A stretch of 22,112 nt of DNA from Bacteroidaceae bacterium (GCA_900772575.1 CAAHEN010000031.1:1-22112); one strand, 5' to 3'. Positions 7,667 through 17,000 are shown, numbered from the stretch's first letter. Made by a program: numbers and translations. The notes: generated from the sequence alone by a model not told the origin.

Positions 7667-8704
7667 ATGCTCCTGACCAGCGAAGAACTCAAACAGCAGA
7701 CCCGCCAGCTCTGGAAGACCTGCTTCAACGACTCGGAGGATTTCATGGACATCTACTTCGAGGAGAAATATGCCGACGACAACAACTTCACCGCGCGCCC
7801 TGACGGCTTCGTCGCAGGCGCCATGCAGATGTTGCCTTACTGCATGACCTTCCATGATAGTGCCCTCTTTGCGGGCTACGTCTCCGGACTGGGCGTGCTA
7901 CCCGACTACCGCGGTCGCGGCATGGCGGCCCGGTTGCTTCACAACGCCCACCGCGATCTCTACCGCCGCGGCGGCACCTTCAGTTTTCTCATCCCCGCCG
8001 ACGAGGGCCTGCGCAAGTTCTATGAGCGTCCAGAGCACGGCGCCTTCTGGACCGCAACCTTCCGCCGCGAGGTCGAGATGACCGATGAGGGCGACACGGA
8101 CGACCGCATAGAGATCAGCCGCCCGGACGAGTGGCCGATAGAGCTCTTCGTCTTCTTCCACCGGCACACGGACATAGACTTCATGCTCCACCCGGACGAG
8201 AACGACTTCTTTGCCGCCATCGAGGCCTGCGACGCCGGCGGCGGCTATGTGCTCGTGGCGCGTCGCAAGCGCCGTGTCGTCGGTCTCTGCCTGGCCAGTC
8301 CCGACGCCGACGGACGCCTCTTCATCAGGAGCATGCTCGTGCCCGACAAGACCGTAAAGTCTCTCTTCGTCCGCCGCCTCAAGGCACTGCACGGCTGCAA
8401 GACCGTCTACGCCCGTATCCCCTCACCGGGCGCCATCAAGCAGGCACAGCCCTACGCCATGGCCCGCGTGGTCAATGTGGAGCGGCTACTGGAAGCCGTG
8501 CTCCGCGCCTACCCCGATTTCCAAATCCACATCGGCGTGGACGGCGACCTCTATATTCCTGAAAACAACGGCTACTACCTCATCGAGAACGGACGCCTGA
8601 GCATCACCGACCGCTGCCCCGACAGCATCGTCACGCCCGGTGGCCTGGCTGCCATGTTCCTCGGCTCGCACCCGATGTACATGGAGATGCTGCTCGACGA
8701 ATAG
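7667..8704 (+). CDS. GNAT-family N-acetyltransferase, Eis-like
   Basis: The 345-residue product has an N-terminal GNAT domain with the acetyl-CoA motif A region VSGLGVLPDYRGRGMAARLL at about 73-92. A second degenerate GNAT-like half follows, then a C-terminal segment from about 265 (MARVVNVERLL, then DGDLYIPENNGYYLI) that resembles the sterol-carrier-like domain of Eis proteins. Eis enzymes acetylate amines; the substrate here is unknown. Start choice is uncertain: GTG at 7619 would overlap the preceding stop by four bases, ATG at 7631 is possible, and ATG at 7667 gives MLLTSEELKQQ, which looks most like a family N-terminus. It is paired with the DUF2156 gene, another GNAT-fold protein. Confidence 0.82.
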   Translation: MLLTSEELKQQTRQLWKTCFNDSEDFMDIYFEEKYADDNNFTARPDGFVAGAMQMLPYCMTFHDSALFAGYVSGLGVLPDYRGRGMAARLLHNAHRDLYRRGGTFSFLIPADEGLRKFYERPEHGAFWTATFRREVEMTDEGDTDDRIEISRPDEWPIELFVFFHRHTDIDFMLHPDENDFFAAIEACDAGGGYVLVARRKRRVVGLCLASPDADGRLFIRSMLVPDKTVKSLFVRRLKALHGCKTVYARIPSPGAIKQAQPYAMARVVNVERLLEAVLRAYPDFQIHIGVDGDLYIPENNGYYLIENGRLSITDRCPDSIVTPGGLAAMFLGSHPMYMEMLLDE

Positions 8705-8728
8705 GTGGCCACCACAAAGCATCAGAAC

Positions 8729-9799
8729 ATGAACAGTTTTCTCAGAACCATCGCGCTCGGCCTCCTCGGCCTTGCGGCACTGGCAGCGCAAGCCCAGCAG
8801 GCCGTAGACCTCGGGCAGACGGCGCTCTCGAAATGGGACATCGGCGCAGCCAACTACAGCGGCATCGCGCCGCTCGGCGACGGCCGCTACGCTGTCGTCA
8901 GCGACAAGGAATCGACGGACGGCTTCTTCGTCTTCCGCATCGACCAAAACACCACGACTGGCGCCATCGCCAGCGTCTATCTTGAAAGTTTCAAGGGCAA
9001 CACGTCACCGAAACTCGACGCCAACGGCCTCAGCATACGCGACTGTGAAGGCATCGCCTACCTGCCGGCAGCGGGCACCGTGTTCATCAGCGGCGAGGGT
9101 GACCAAGCCATTCTGGAGTACGGCATGGACGGGCAACCGACGGGCCGGCGCCTCAACGTACCTGCCATCTTCGGCATCGACAAAATCGTGCCCAACTATG
9201 GCTTTGAGGCCTTGACCTACAACAGCCACACGCACCGCTTCTGGACCACGACCGAGAGTACGCTGCCCAGTGACGGCGTCGCCGCCGGTCCGCAGCATCC
9301 CGGTGCGCAAAACCTGCTCCGCCTTCAGGCCTTCGACGACAACCTGCAGCCCGCCGGACAATATGCCTACCGCATGGATCGCGGCAAGGCGGACGACTTC
9401 GGCAAGATCTATGTCTACGGCGTGTCCGAAATGACCGCGCTCGACGACGGACGCCTGCTCGTGCTGGAGCGCGAGGCCGACATCTCTCAGGGCTATCTGA
9501 GCTCACAGGTGATCTGCAAGCTTTTCCTCGTCGATCCCACACAGGGCTGGCAGATCGACTCGTCGACCGACCTGAAAAGACTCGACCCCAACCGCTTCCT
9601 GATCAAGACGCTCCTCGCCACGTTCACCACCAAGTACACGCCCTTCAACCACTCATTTGCCAACTACGAGGGCATGTGCCTCGGCAACCGCCTGCCCGAC
9701 GGGCGGCAGACACTCATCCTGCTCAGCGACTCGCAGGGTGGCTATGGCAAGGGCCCCTTCCGCCTGAACGACTACATACGCGTGCTTATCCTGCCCTAG
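8729..9799 (+). CDS. Secreted esterase-like/phytase-like beta-propeller protein
   Basis: The 356-residue product starts with a clear signal peptide (MNSFLRTIALGLLGLAALAAQA). It continues as a protein of the family called esterase-like activity of phytase (PF13449), with repeated propeller-type strands. Recognisable blocks are SGIAPLGDGRYAVVSDKE, DCEGIAYLP, NYGFEALTYN, SEMTALDDGRLLVLERE and the closing NYEGMCLG with LILLSDSQ. The location is expected to be periplasmic or extracellular. Phosphatase or esterase activity is the family label; the real substrate cannot be read from the sequence. The start at 8729 is preferred over an in-frame GTG at 8705 because it gives the signal peptide directly. 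It follows the GNAT gene by 24 bases and is the last gene before a strong hairpin. Confidence 0.85.
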   Translation: MNSFLRTIALGLLGLAALAAQAQQAVDLGQTALSKWDIGAANYSGIAPLGDGRYAVVSDKESTDGFFVFRIDQNTTTGAIASVYLESFKGNTSPKLDANGLSIRDCEGIAYLPAAGTVFISGEGDQAILEYGMDGQPTGRRLNVPAIFGIDKIVPNYGFEALTYNSHTHRFWTTTESTLPSDGVAAGPQHPGAQNLLRLQAFDDNLQPAGQYAYRMDRGKADDFGKIYVYGVSEMTALDDGRLLVLEREADISQGYLSSQVICKLFLVDPTQGWQIDSSTDLKRLDPNRFLIKTLLATFTTKYTPFNHSFANYEGMCLGNRLPDGRQTLILLSDSQGGYGKGPFRLNDYIRVLILP

Positions 9800-9820
9800 C
9801 GCAGCAGAGACACCGCATAC

Positions 9821-9866
9821 GGACAACGCCTGCCAGGTTTTTGAAGAAACCTGGCAGGCGTTGTCC
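9821..9866. terminator. Perfect 20-bp hairpin between convergent genes
   Basis: The arms 9821-9840 and 9847-9866 are exact reverse complements, with a 6-base loop TTGAAG. There is no T-run on either side, so classic intrinsic termination is not obvious. The position between the convergent phytase-like and AraC genes suggests a bidirectional terminator or mRNA 3'-end stabiliser. Confidence 0.75.
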
Positions 9867-9948
9867 ATACCCATTACGGTCTAATGAACGATTGGGGCAA
9901 AGTCCGCCCCACCCTTCCGCAAACGTTTCCGCGCGGTCTGTTTCAGGA

Positions 9949-10833
9949 TCAGCCGCGGCCCATCTTCCGATAGGCAGATGGCGATGTCCCCATGATTTTT
10001 GAGAAAAGGCGCGAGAAATAGAACATGTCGTCTATGCCCACCTTGTAGCAAATCTGGCTCACCTTCATCTGAGTGGTGTCGAGTAGCTGGCAGGCCAGTT
10101 GTATCTTCAGCATATTGAAGTAGTTGAGTGGCGCATGGCCCGTACGCAGCTTGAACGCCTTCGTCAACCCCGACTCCGAGCATCCCGCCAGTTTGGCCAG
10201 TTCCGCGATGCGGAGGTGCCGCCCGATGTTCTCCTTCATGAAGTGCACCGCCCGACCCACGATGTCGCCTCCGGCGTCTGCTCTCCCTGCGGCGCGGTAC
10301 TGCCGCAGATAGCGCAGCGTGCCGAGGTAGTGATGGAAGGTAGCGGCGGCGTAATGCATGTTGTCCAGACTGAAGCCGGCAGCGATGGCGCTGTAGATCT
10401 CCTCGAAAAGGTTGATGCGGTGGCTGATGCGCGAATGCCGCTCAAGGTCGATGTGCTGTGGACGCAGCGAAGGCACAACATAATGGGGAGCCAGCAGTCC
10501 CTTGAAATGAATCCAATAAATGGTCCACGGGTCATGCTCGTCAGCACCGTAGGTGTGCGGTACGCCTGCCGGTATGATGAAATACTGGTTGGGCTCGACG
10601 TGACAGGTCTGCTGGCCGGTGGTATACCAGCCCTTCCCGTCGATGCAGTAGATGAAGATGTACTGATCCACAGGAGTGGGCCGCTCCCGGAAGTGGTGCG
10701 CCGCTTTCGGGTAGAACCCAATGTCCGTGATGTGCAACTGTGCAAGCAGCGGGTCTCGCTCCATCATGCCGACCACGAGTTGGGGGACGACGATGGCCCG
10801 CTCACCGCTGAAACCGTCTTTGAGTCTGATCAT
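9949..10833 (-). CDS. AraC-family transcriptional regulator with cupin sensor domain
   Basis: The 294-residue regulator has an N-terminal AraC-type cupin ligand-binding domain at about residues 35-115 (YPKAAHHFRERP, IYCIDGKGWY, FIIPAGVPHTYGAD, WTIYWIHFKG). A C-terminal double helix-turn-helix lies in about the last 100 residues (IAELAKLAGCSESGLTKAFK, then VSQICYKVGIDDMFYFSRLFSK and the final GTSPSAYRK). Such proteins usually sense a sugar. The frame is open further upstream to 10878, but a promoter-like pair lies inside that extension, so ATG at 10833 (MIRLKDGFSGER) is chosen. It lies downstream of the family 3 acyltransferase on the same strand and converges on the phytase-like gene. Its target genes are not evident. 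Confidence 0.9.
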   Translation of the reverse strand: MIRLKDGFSGERAIVVPQLVVGMMERDPLLAQLHITDIGFYPKAAHHFRERPTPVDQYIFIYCIDGKGWYTTGQQTCHVEPNQYFIIPAGVPHTYGADEHDPWTIYWIHFKGLLAPHYVVPSLRPQHIDLERHSRISHRINLFEEIYSAIAAGFSLDNMHYAAATFHHYLGTLRYLRQYRAAGRADAGGDIVGRAVHFMKENIGRHLRIAELAKLAGCSESGLTKAFKLRTGHAPLNYFNMLKIQLACQLLDTTQMKVSQICYKVGIDDMFYFSRLFSKIMGTSPSAYRKMGRG

Positions 10834-10847
10834 GCAGGTAAAGGTAG

Positions 10848-10879
10848 CAAAATTGTACGGCACCCAGTCTTGCCACAAG
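10848..10879 (-). promoter_or_regulatory. Putative promoter of the AraC-family gene
   Basis: Reading the minus strand, CTTG (10879-10876), 20 bases, then CAATTTTG (10855-10848). Each element has one mismatch to the Bacteroidetes consensus. The predicted start leaves only about 8 bases before ATG 10833, so the transcript would be nearly leaderless. Confidence 0.4.
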
Positions 10880-10899
10880 GCGGAGATGCAATCGGAGCC

Positions 10900-12051
10900 T
10901 CAGCCTCGCAGCCATTTAGCCCTCAGCCACTTCTGCACGGGAATGTCGTAGAGACGCATGGCGGCGTAAGCCACAAAGAGGGCGGCCAGGTAGGCGCCGA
11001 TGCCTGAGGCAATGACCTGCTCACGCGGCGCGTCGGGGTGGTTGGCCACGAAGGCAAACTGGAGATAGACGATGGGGAAGTGTGTGATGTAGAGCGGGTA
11101 GGAGATGTCACCGAGAAAATTGCACACGGCCACCGAGCGGCGTCCGGTGATGGGACTGCCGGCACCGGCCGATACGATGAGCGGCAGCATGACGATGATG
11201 ACGAAGGCCTCATAGAGCCCGTTGGCCAGGCCAGCCTCGCCGCCACCGGGACGCGGCACGGCGAAGAGGACAAACAGTGCCAACGCACACCACCAGAAAC
11301 CGGCGCGCAGGCGCAGCAGCCACTTCAGGCGTGAGAGCAGCAGGCCGGCCAAGAAGGGATAGAGCAGCCGTGTGAACCCGACATAGAGCTCTGTCGGGGT
11401 GACGTTCCAACCACCGATGACGGTATAGGCGTTGGCGCCCCTGCCAGCCAGCAGTCCCGTCCAGTCCCAGTCCAACGCCAGGGAGAGCGTGTTGACGGCG
11501 AGCAGGGCAACGAGAACGGCCAGGGCAGCCTTGGGCAGGAACCTGAACACAAGCGCGTAGAGAATATTGGCGATATACTCGAACATGAGCGACCACTGCG
11601 GGCCATTGAGCGGATAGGTCTCAGCCCAGCCCCGGATGTCCCACCGCAACAACGCCGGCAGCATCGTGCAGCCGAGCAGCATAAGCAGCACCAGTTGCCA
11701 CCACGGCGTGTCGGCTATGGCTGGGAAGGCTGGGCCGATGCCCCAGTAGAAGAGGCAGGCGCCCCACACGCAGCCGAACAGCACCATGGGGTGCAAGCGG
11801 ACGATGCGGCGCTTGAAAAAGGCGATAAGCGACATGCGCCCCCAGCGGTCGTCGTAGGCGTAGCCCACGACGAAACCCGAGAGGGCGAAAAAGAAGTCGA
11901 CGGCCAGATAGCCGTGGTTGAGCCACTGTGTGGCGGGATTGTGGAAGCCGCTCTCGAACAGATGGAAAGCCACAACCAGCATCGCGGCCACGCCGCGCAG
12001 CCCGTCGAGAATCTCGTAGCGGGGCTTCGGTTCCAGATAAGTGGTGGACAT
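10900..12051 (-). CDS. Membrane acyltransferase, family 3 (OafA/YrhL type)
   Basis: The 383-residue inner-membrane protein has about ten hydrophobic segments. It carries the family 3 acyltransferase signature near the N-terminus: EILDGLRG with arginine 19, then histidine 30 in VVAFH (R-x10-H), followed by VDFFFALSGFVVGY. Family members move acetyl or other acyl groups onto surface polysaccharides, lipopolysaccharide O-antigen or peptidoglycan; the acceptor here is not determinable. The start at 12051 gives MSTTYLEPKPRYEILDGLRG; longer in-frame starts run through the promoter region and are unlikely. The AraC gene follows after 66 bases. A TATCTTTG -7 element lies about 120 bases upstream. Confidence 0.88.
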   Translation of the reverse strand: MSTTYLEPKPRYEILDGLRGVAAMLVVAFHLFESGFHNPATQWLNHGYLAVDFFFALSGFVVGYAYDDRWGRMSLIAFFKRRIVRLHPMVLFGCVWGACLFYWGIGPAFPAIADTPWWQLVLLMLLGCTMLPALLRWDIRGWAETYPLNGPQWSLMFEYIANILYALVFRFLPKAALAVLVALLAVNTLSLALDWDWTGLLAGRGANAYTVIGGWNVTPTELYVGFTRLLYPFLAGLLLSRLKWLLRLRAGFWWCALALFVLFAVPRPGGGEAGLANGLYEAFVIIVMLPLIVSAGAGSPITGRRSVAVCNFLGDISYPLYITHFPIVYLQFAFVANHPDAPREQVIASGIGAYLAALFVAYAAMRLYDIPVQKWLRAKWLRG

Positions 12052-12406
12052 GTGTATTATAAGTGAATTCGCCTGGTTGGTATCAGATACGCAAGGACAC
12101 GGGAGAATATGAAGCCGGGACGGTGAGGATTGCCTGGCCCAGCATGGCCGAAAACGGTCCTCCGTTGTGCAAAGATAATATATTTTAGCCGTATGACGGG
12201 TGTACTGCGGCCGTTTTCCTAACTGTTTTTCCCCACAGACATTCAGGAATGCAGAGAGAGGATCCAGCCGTAACATTTCTTAGCGCTTTGAGTGATGACC
12301 GCCTCGGCGAAAAGCCATATCTTTGCTTTAGGCTGCGCCGCTGTACATAACAGAAATGGCTGCAAATACTCACATCTTAATCACATCAACAATCAGTTCT
12401 GACCTC
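12052..12406. promoter_or_regulatory. Divergent intergenic region with two -7 elements
   Basis: This 355-base gap separates the acyltransferase (minus) from the outer-membrane protein gene (plus). It holds TATCTTTG on the minus strand at 12177-12170 and TATCTTTG on the plus strand at 12318-12325, one facing each gene. Neither has a good TTTG at the correct distance; a TTTG at 12287-12290 is 27 bases upstream of the plus element, which is too far. I see no RNA gene, repeat or convincing small open frame here. Confidence 0.5.
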
Positions 12407-12898
12407 ATGAAAAAGCTGATACTCGCACTGCTCGTGGCCTGTGCCCTCCCACTCGGCGCACTGGCCCAGCGCACGCCACACGCCATCGGCGCCCACTTCG
12501 GCGGATCGACCATCGACCTCGAATACCAGTACCACTTCAACAAACGCAACTTCCTCGACGTCACTGCCGGGGTCTTCAACCTCGACGAGGGCTTCTCGGC
12601 CCAGGTCGTCTACAACTGGAATATCCGCCAGTGGCCCGACTGGACACCGCGCTTCGCGACGTGGAAGTTCTGGGGCGGTTTCGGCGGCGGCATCGGTTTC
12701 TACGATGCCGGCGACGGCGGCGACGGCTTTTTCCTTGGCCCTGTCGGCACGCTCGGCTTCGGCTTCACCCTCAAGGACATCCCCCTCACGCTCGGTCTCG
12801 ACTACCGCCCGATGGTGGCCATCAACTTTGGCGATGCCGGCAGCATCATCAATTCCGGCTTCCGCAACATCGGCCTGACGCTCACCTACCGCTTCTGA
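12407..12898 (+). CDS. Small outer-membrane beta-barrel protein
   Basis: The 163-residue product begins with a signal peptide (MKKLILALLVACALPLGALAQ). It then shows alternating amphipathic strands rich in aromatic and glycine residues and ends in LTLTYRF with a terminal phenylalanine, as in outer-membrane barrels inserted by BamA. The size suggests an eight-stranded barrel. GGFGGGIGFYDAGDGGDGFF at about 90-110 looks like a glycine-rich surface loop. No enzyme motif is visible and the function is unknown. The start at 12407 was chosen because it opens the signal peptide directly. A hairpin follows at 12923-12976. Confidence 0.75.
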   Translation: MKKLILALLVACALPLGALAQRTPHAIGAHFGGSTIDLEYQYHFNKRNFLDVTAGVFNLDEGFSAQVVYNWNIRQWPDWTPRFATWKFWGGFGGGIGFYDAGDGGDGFFLGPVGTLGFGFTLKDIPLTLGLDYRPMVAINFGDAGSIINSGFRNIGLTLTYRF

Positions 12899-12922
12899 GC
12901 GGCGGCGCGCCACCGCCCGGCC

Positions 12923-12976
12923 ACGGCCCGCAAAAACCATGACGCCCCAAGCGGCACGGTGTTTTTTGCGGGCCGT
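12923..12976. terminator. Terminator-like hairpin after the barrel gene
   Basis: ACGGCCCGCAAAAAC (12923-12937) pairs with its complement at 12961-12976, which carries one extra T, giving a stem of about 15 bp and a loop of about 23 bases. The T-run lies within the distal arm rather than after it. Confidence 0.6.
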
Positions 12977-13003
12977 ATTGGCACGCGGCGCTGAAAAAAC
13001 AAG

Positions 13004-13011
13004 TAACTTTG
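13004..13011 (+). promoter_or_regulatory. Promoter -7 element of the AEC permease gene
   Basis: TAACTTTG at 13004-13011 sits just downstream of the hairpin. The best -33 candidates (ATTG or TTGG near 12977-12981) are 22-23 bases away, so the match is partial. The predicted leader is about 22 bases. Confidence 0.5.
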
Positions 13012-13039
13012 CCGCGCTAAACGCAAAGTACAGCAAACT

Positions 13040-13948
13040 GTGGAGCAAATCCTGACGAAGGTGCTGGCCTTCGTGCTCATCATCGCCCTCTCGTATGGGC
13101 TGAAAACAAAGGGCTTCTTCAAGACGGCGGATTTCAAGGTGATTTCCAATATCGTGCTGAAAATCACACTGCCCTGCGCCGTTATCTCCAATTTCAACAA
13201 GATCAATGTCGAGACGGCGCTGCTCTCGCTCGTCGGAATCGGCGTAGCCTGCAACCTGCTGACCATCGCACAGGGCTACCTCATCGGCCTGCGCCGCCCG
13301 CGCATCGACCGCGCCTTCAACATGATCAACTATTCCGGCTACAACATCGGGTGCTTCACGATGCCCTTCATACAGAGTTTTCTGGGCCCTGTCGGTGTGG
13401 TGGCCACCTGCCTCTTCGACGCGGGCAACTCCCTGCTCTGCACCGGCGCCACCTATTCGATGGCCGCCGCCGTGGCCGGCACCGGTGAGCGCTCCACGCC
13501 TAGCCTTTTCCTGCGGCGCATGTTCGCCTCAGTCGCCATGGACACCTACATCGCCATGGTCATCGTCTCGGCCCTCCATGTCAAGCTCCCCCTTGCCGTG
13601 ACCGCCTTCACCGACACCGTCGGCGGCGCCAACGCCTTTCTGGCCATGGTGATGATCGGCATCGGCTTTGAGGTGCACCTCGGCCGCGAGCGCCTGCGGC
13701 GCATTGCCGGCATGCTGCTCGGACGCTACGCCATGGCCACCGTCCTGGCGCTCTTCTTCTACAACTGTCTCCCCTTCTCGCAGGACATCCGCAAGCTGCT
13801 GGCCATGATCGCCTTCGCCCCCATCTCGGCTGTCTGCGCCATCTTCACGGCCAAGTGCAAGGCCGATGTGGGCCTCTCCTGCACCGTCAACTCCCTGACC
13901 ATCGTCGTCAGCATGGCCTGCATGACGGGCTTGCTGCTGTGGCTCTGA
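13040..13948 (+). CDS. AEC-family (auxin efflux carrier-like) permease
   Basis: The 302-residue inner-membrane protein has about ten hydrophobic segments in the pattern of AEC transporters, which export or exchange small organic acids and similar compounds. The N-terminal half contains ITLPCAVISNFN, corresponding to the conserved proline-containing broken helix, and NYSGYNIGCFTMPFI. The C-terminal half contains GGANAFLAMVMIGIGFEV and a second helix with FAPISAVCAIF. The substrate is unknown. The start codon is GTG at 13040, shortly after a -7 promoter element; no better ATG lies nearby. It converges on the PL8 gene, with a long hairpin between. Confidence 0.85.
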   Translation: MEQILTKVLAFVLIIALSYGLKTKGFFKTADFKVISNIVLKITLPCAVISNFNKINVETALLSLVGIGVACNLLTIAQGYLIGLRRPRIDRAFNMINYSGYNIGCFTMPFIQSFLGPVGVVATCLFDAGNSLLCTGATYSMAAAVAGTGERSTPSLFLRRMFASVAMDTYIAMVIVSALHVKLPLAVTAFTDTVGGANAFLAMVMIGIGFEVHLGRERLRRIAGMLLGRYAMATVLALFFYNCLPFSQDIRKLLAMIAFAPISAVCAIFTAKCKADVGLSCTVNSLTIVVSMACMTGLLLWL

Positions 13949-13965
13949 ACCTTCAACATGCATAA

Positions 13966-14013
13966 AAGCGTCTCCCCCTGTCCGGTAACACATCCGGGCA
14001 GGGGGAGACGCTT
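13966..14013. terminator. 20-bp hairpin between convergent AEC and PL8 genes
   Basis: Arms at 13966-13985 and 13994-14013 pair along 20 positions with a single G-U wobble and an 8-base loop. Read on the minus strand the stem is followed by TTTTATG, so it fits an intrinsic terminator for the PL8 gene. On the plus strand the T-run is weak. Confidence 0.8.
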
Positions 14014-14029
14014 CTGGGAGGGGGGGAGG

Positions 14030-17000
14030 CTATTTTCGGAACTTCAGGACGGTGCCGCCGGCTCTCACGATGTAAAGGCTAGCCGGCATGTCGGCGATGG
14101 AAAACGCGTTGAGGCCGCTCTGCCCCAGCACCAATTGCCGGAGCCGCACGCCGTGTACGTCGTAAAGGCTGACAGGCGTGCCCTTGGCGCCCAAGACGAG
14201 CAGTTGCCCGTCCCTGACCGTAGCGCTGACGGCGGACTGCCCCTGTGTGGGGGCACCGATGGCATCGACCGTCTCGGTGCAGAACACGATGCGGGGGCGC
14301 TTCAAGGCGTCGGCATGCTCTTTTGAGGCAAAGTCCGTGGATCCCTTGCCACCCGTGGCCTGCTTGTCCTGGTCGATGAAGACCGTGAGGGCCGTCTGCC
14401 CGGCCCCGTACTGCTTTACAGCATAATCCGTGATATCCAATTCCACAATGTTGCGCTCCGCGAAGTCACCCTCATCGGGCACGAAACAGGGCACGGTGCC
14501 GATGAGGGCCGACGTGGCGGGCCGCTTGTTCCAGGTCATGGCGTTCTCGGCCCAGTCTGTGTCCGCACAGGGATAGAACAGCCACTTGCACTCGTAGGCA
14601 CGGTTGTAGGCCGACGTGGCGTAGAGGGCAATTTTCACCTTCGTGCCGCTGCCGCTTAAGTCTGTGTCGCCGAGCCCGGTCAGCGGAAAGAGGAAAAGGC
14701 CGCGCCGGTTGTAGTTCGTGCCATCACGGCGCACGGTCACATAGGTCGCCGTGCCGAAATTGCCATTCGGCTGCTTGTCATAGATATAGGTGTCGGCGAG
14801 CGGGGCCAGCGTGCGGACACCTTCAGCGACCTGTACATCCACCGTGGCGGTCACGCCGTCACGGGTGGCGGCTGTCAGCCGGGCCTCGCCACCGTTGAGG
14901 GCGACGACGTGCCCGCCCTGATCCACCAAGGCGACAGCCTCATCGCTGCTGCGCCACGTCACTTCGGGATGGGTGGCGGTGGCGGGACTGACCGTGGCCG
15001 TGACGCTCGCCGCCAGCTTGTCGTAGGTCAGCGAAAGGGCTGTGGCCGACAGGGTGAGGGCCTGTACGGCAGTATAGACAGAGTCGGGCGTGGCGGCGTC
15101 GATGGTGTAGGCGTGTGTGGAGCCGGCGTAGAAGTCGGAGCGATCGAGCTTGCAGCCCAAGGCCTTGTAGGGCAGGGCCTGGAACTTGGCATAGACGGTG
15201 AGCGTGTCAAGCGTGCACGACGGGTCGGCGACGTAGGTCTTCACGCTCTTGGAAGAGACGTCGCGGAACATCAGGACGCAAGGGGCCGACACATTCACCT
15301 CGACGCCGCCCAGTCTGAGGCGGGCCGGTTTGTGAAAGACGGCACCGAGCAGGTCGAGCGTCCTGTTGTAGGCGGCCTGCACGCTGTCGGTGTTGATCGT
15401 CTCGATGTCGTCGAGCTCCCGCCGCGCCTCGTCTATGCTCCCTGTGCCCGGCACGATCCAATAGGCATAGGTACCGGCTGTGGGCTTGACGCCGTGATCG
15501 AAGTAGAGTTTGAGCACGTCCTTCCTGACGACCGCGCTACTGGCCGTGCTGACGAGACTGCGCCAGGTGCCGCTCTGCGTCTTGCTGCTGACCGTCAGTT
15601 TGCCGCCTTCGGGAAAGTAGTAGCTCACACTGTCATGGTTGAGCCAGCGCAGCGCGCCGTCGTAGGTCTGCGCCGTGCCCTGGCTGAATGTCGCAGCCGC
15701 GCCGTCGCCCTCCTTGAGGACGGTGACGTCGCCGTTGAGCAGGCACTGGTTGACCGTGGTGTTGACGGCGGCGGCGTTGGTCGAGGCGATGTCGGCGCCC
15801 AGGCAGACCACCTCCTTGTCGAAGAAGAACCAAGCCTTCTTGCCCGTGGTGTTGATGCCGTTCGTCTTGTCCACCATCTGGTAGGCGGTGACACCGTAGA
15901 TGCTATCGGACACACCGCCGGCAAACCGGCTCTGCCCGCTCTGCCCCCACTGTGCCGGCTGCGGCACGGCAGACACGGCCGGCGTGGTTGTGCCCGGAAT
16001 GCGCGCCCAGTCCCAGACAGGATAGATGTCCACGTATTCGTCGCCACGGCGTACAATCTGCATGCCGCCCTCGGTGAGGAAGTAGCCCTTCAGGTTCTCG
16101 CCGTTGCCGTTCTCGCAGCGGGCGGTACGGGTGGAGGCCATGCGCACGTCGAGCGTATAGCCGGGACGCTGGTGGAGGGTGTAGTCGCCGCGCCAGTAGT
16201 GGCGGTGGTAGGGCGTCACGCCGTAGGAGGCGGGCGCGTTGCCCTTCAGGCGCTCGATGCCCAGCCGGTAGTAGGCCGTGTAGGCCGGGTCGAGGTCTAT
16301 CATCTTGTTTAGACTGCCGTAGAACCCAGCGCTGCGCGTGCCGTCCGTCCGCACCATGCCGCGCCCAATGGCACCGTGGAGCATGTACTGGCCGCGAATG
16401 ACAGGCATGTAGGTCAGGCGGACAAACTTGCTGATGTAGTCCATGTAGTCGCTGCTGCTGGCGTAGCTCGTCCCGACAAGATAGTAGGCCACCTTCAGCG
16501 TCGCCGTGAGCACCGAGGCGCCATAGCCGCCAATGTAGAGCTGCATGCCATGCTGCAGGTAGGAGTAGTCACTCTGCAGGCCCTCGCCCGTATTGAACTT
16601 CAGCGGCAGGAAGAACTGGTCCACGGCAAAGTCGAGGTCAGCCTGGTTCCTCTGAAGGCTGGCGCGGTAGATCCATTGCAGGGCGATATCCATCTTGTTG
16701 GCCCCCGTACCCTGCGAGCCGGCCTGGTTGGGCCCCTTGCTGAGGCTGCGCATGCGGGCGAGCGTCTTTGCCTCGATGTCGGCGGGCACTTGCTTCTTGC
16801 CGCCGCGCATCAGCGAGAGGTTCACGCCCATGCGCTGCGGCCAGCCTATCTCCCACATGTACCAGTTGGTGCTCGTGGGGTTCTTGGCATACCAGCAGCT
16901 GAGCGCGCTGACGATGTCATCGTAGAGGCTGTCGGCACCGCAGTAGGCGCTCGTCGGCGAGACGTAGGAGATGATCATGGACTTCATGCGGTCCAGATGG

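Noticed and set aside
10099..11007. 302-codon plus-strand frame opposite the AraC gene
   Set aside because: It crosses the AraC promoter and the end of the acyltransferase; the AraC domains on the minus strand are clear.
14909..16312. 467-codon plus-strand frame inside the PL8 gene
   Set aside because: Antisense to a gene with all PL8 catalytic residues; the translation has no recognisable fold, only a bias artefact.
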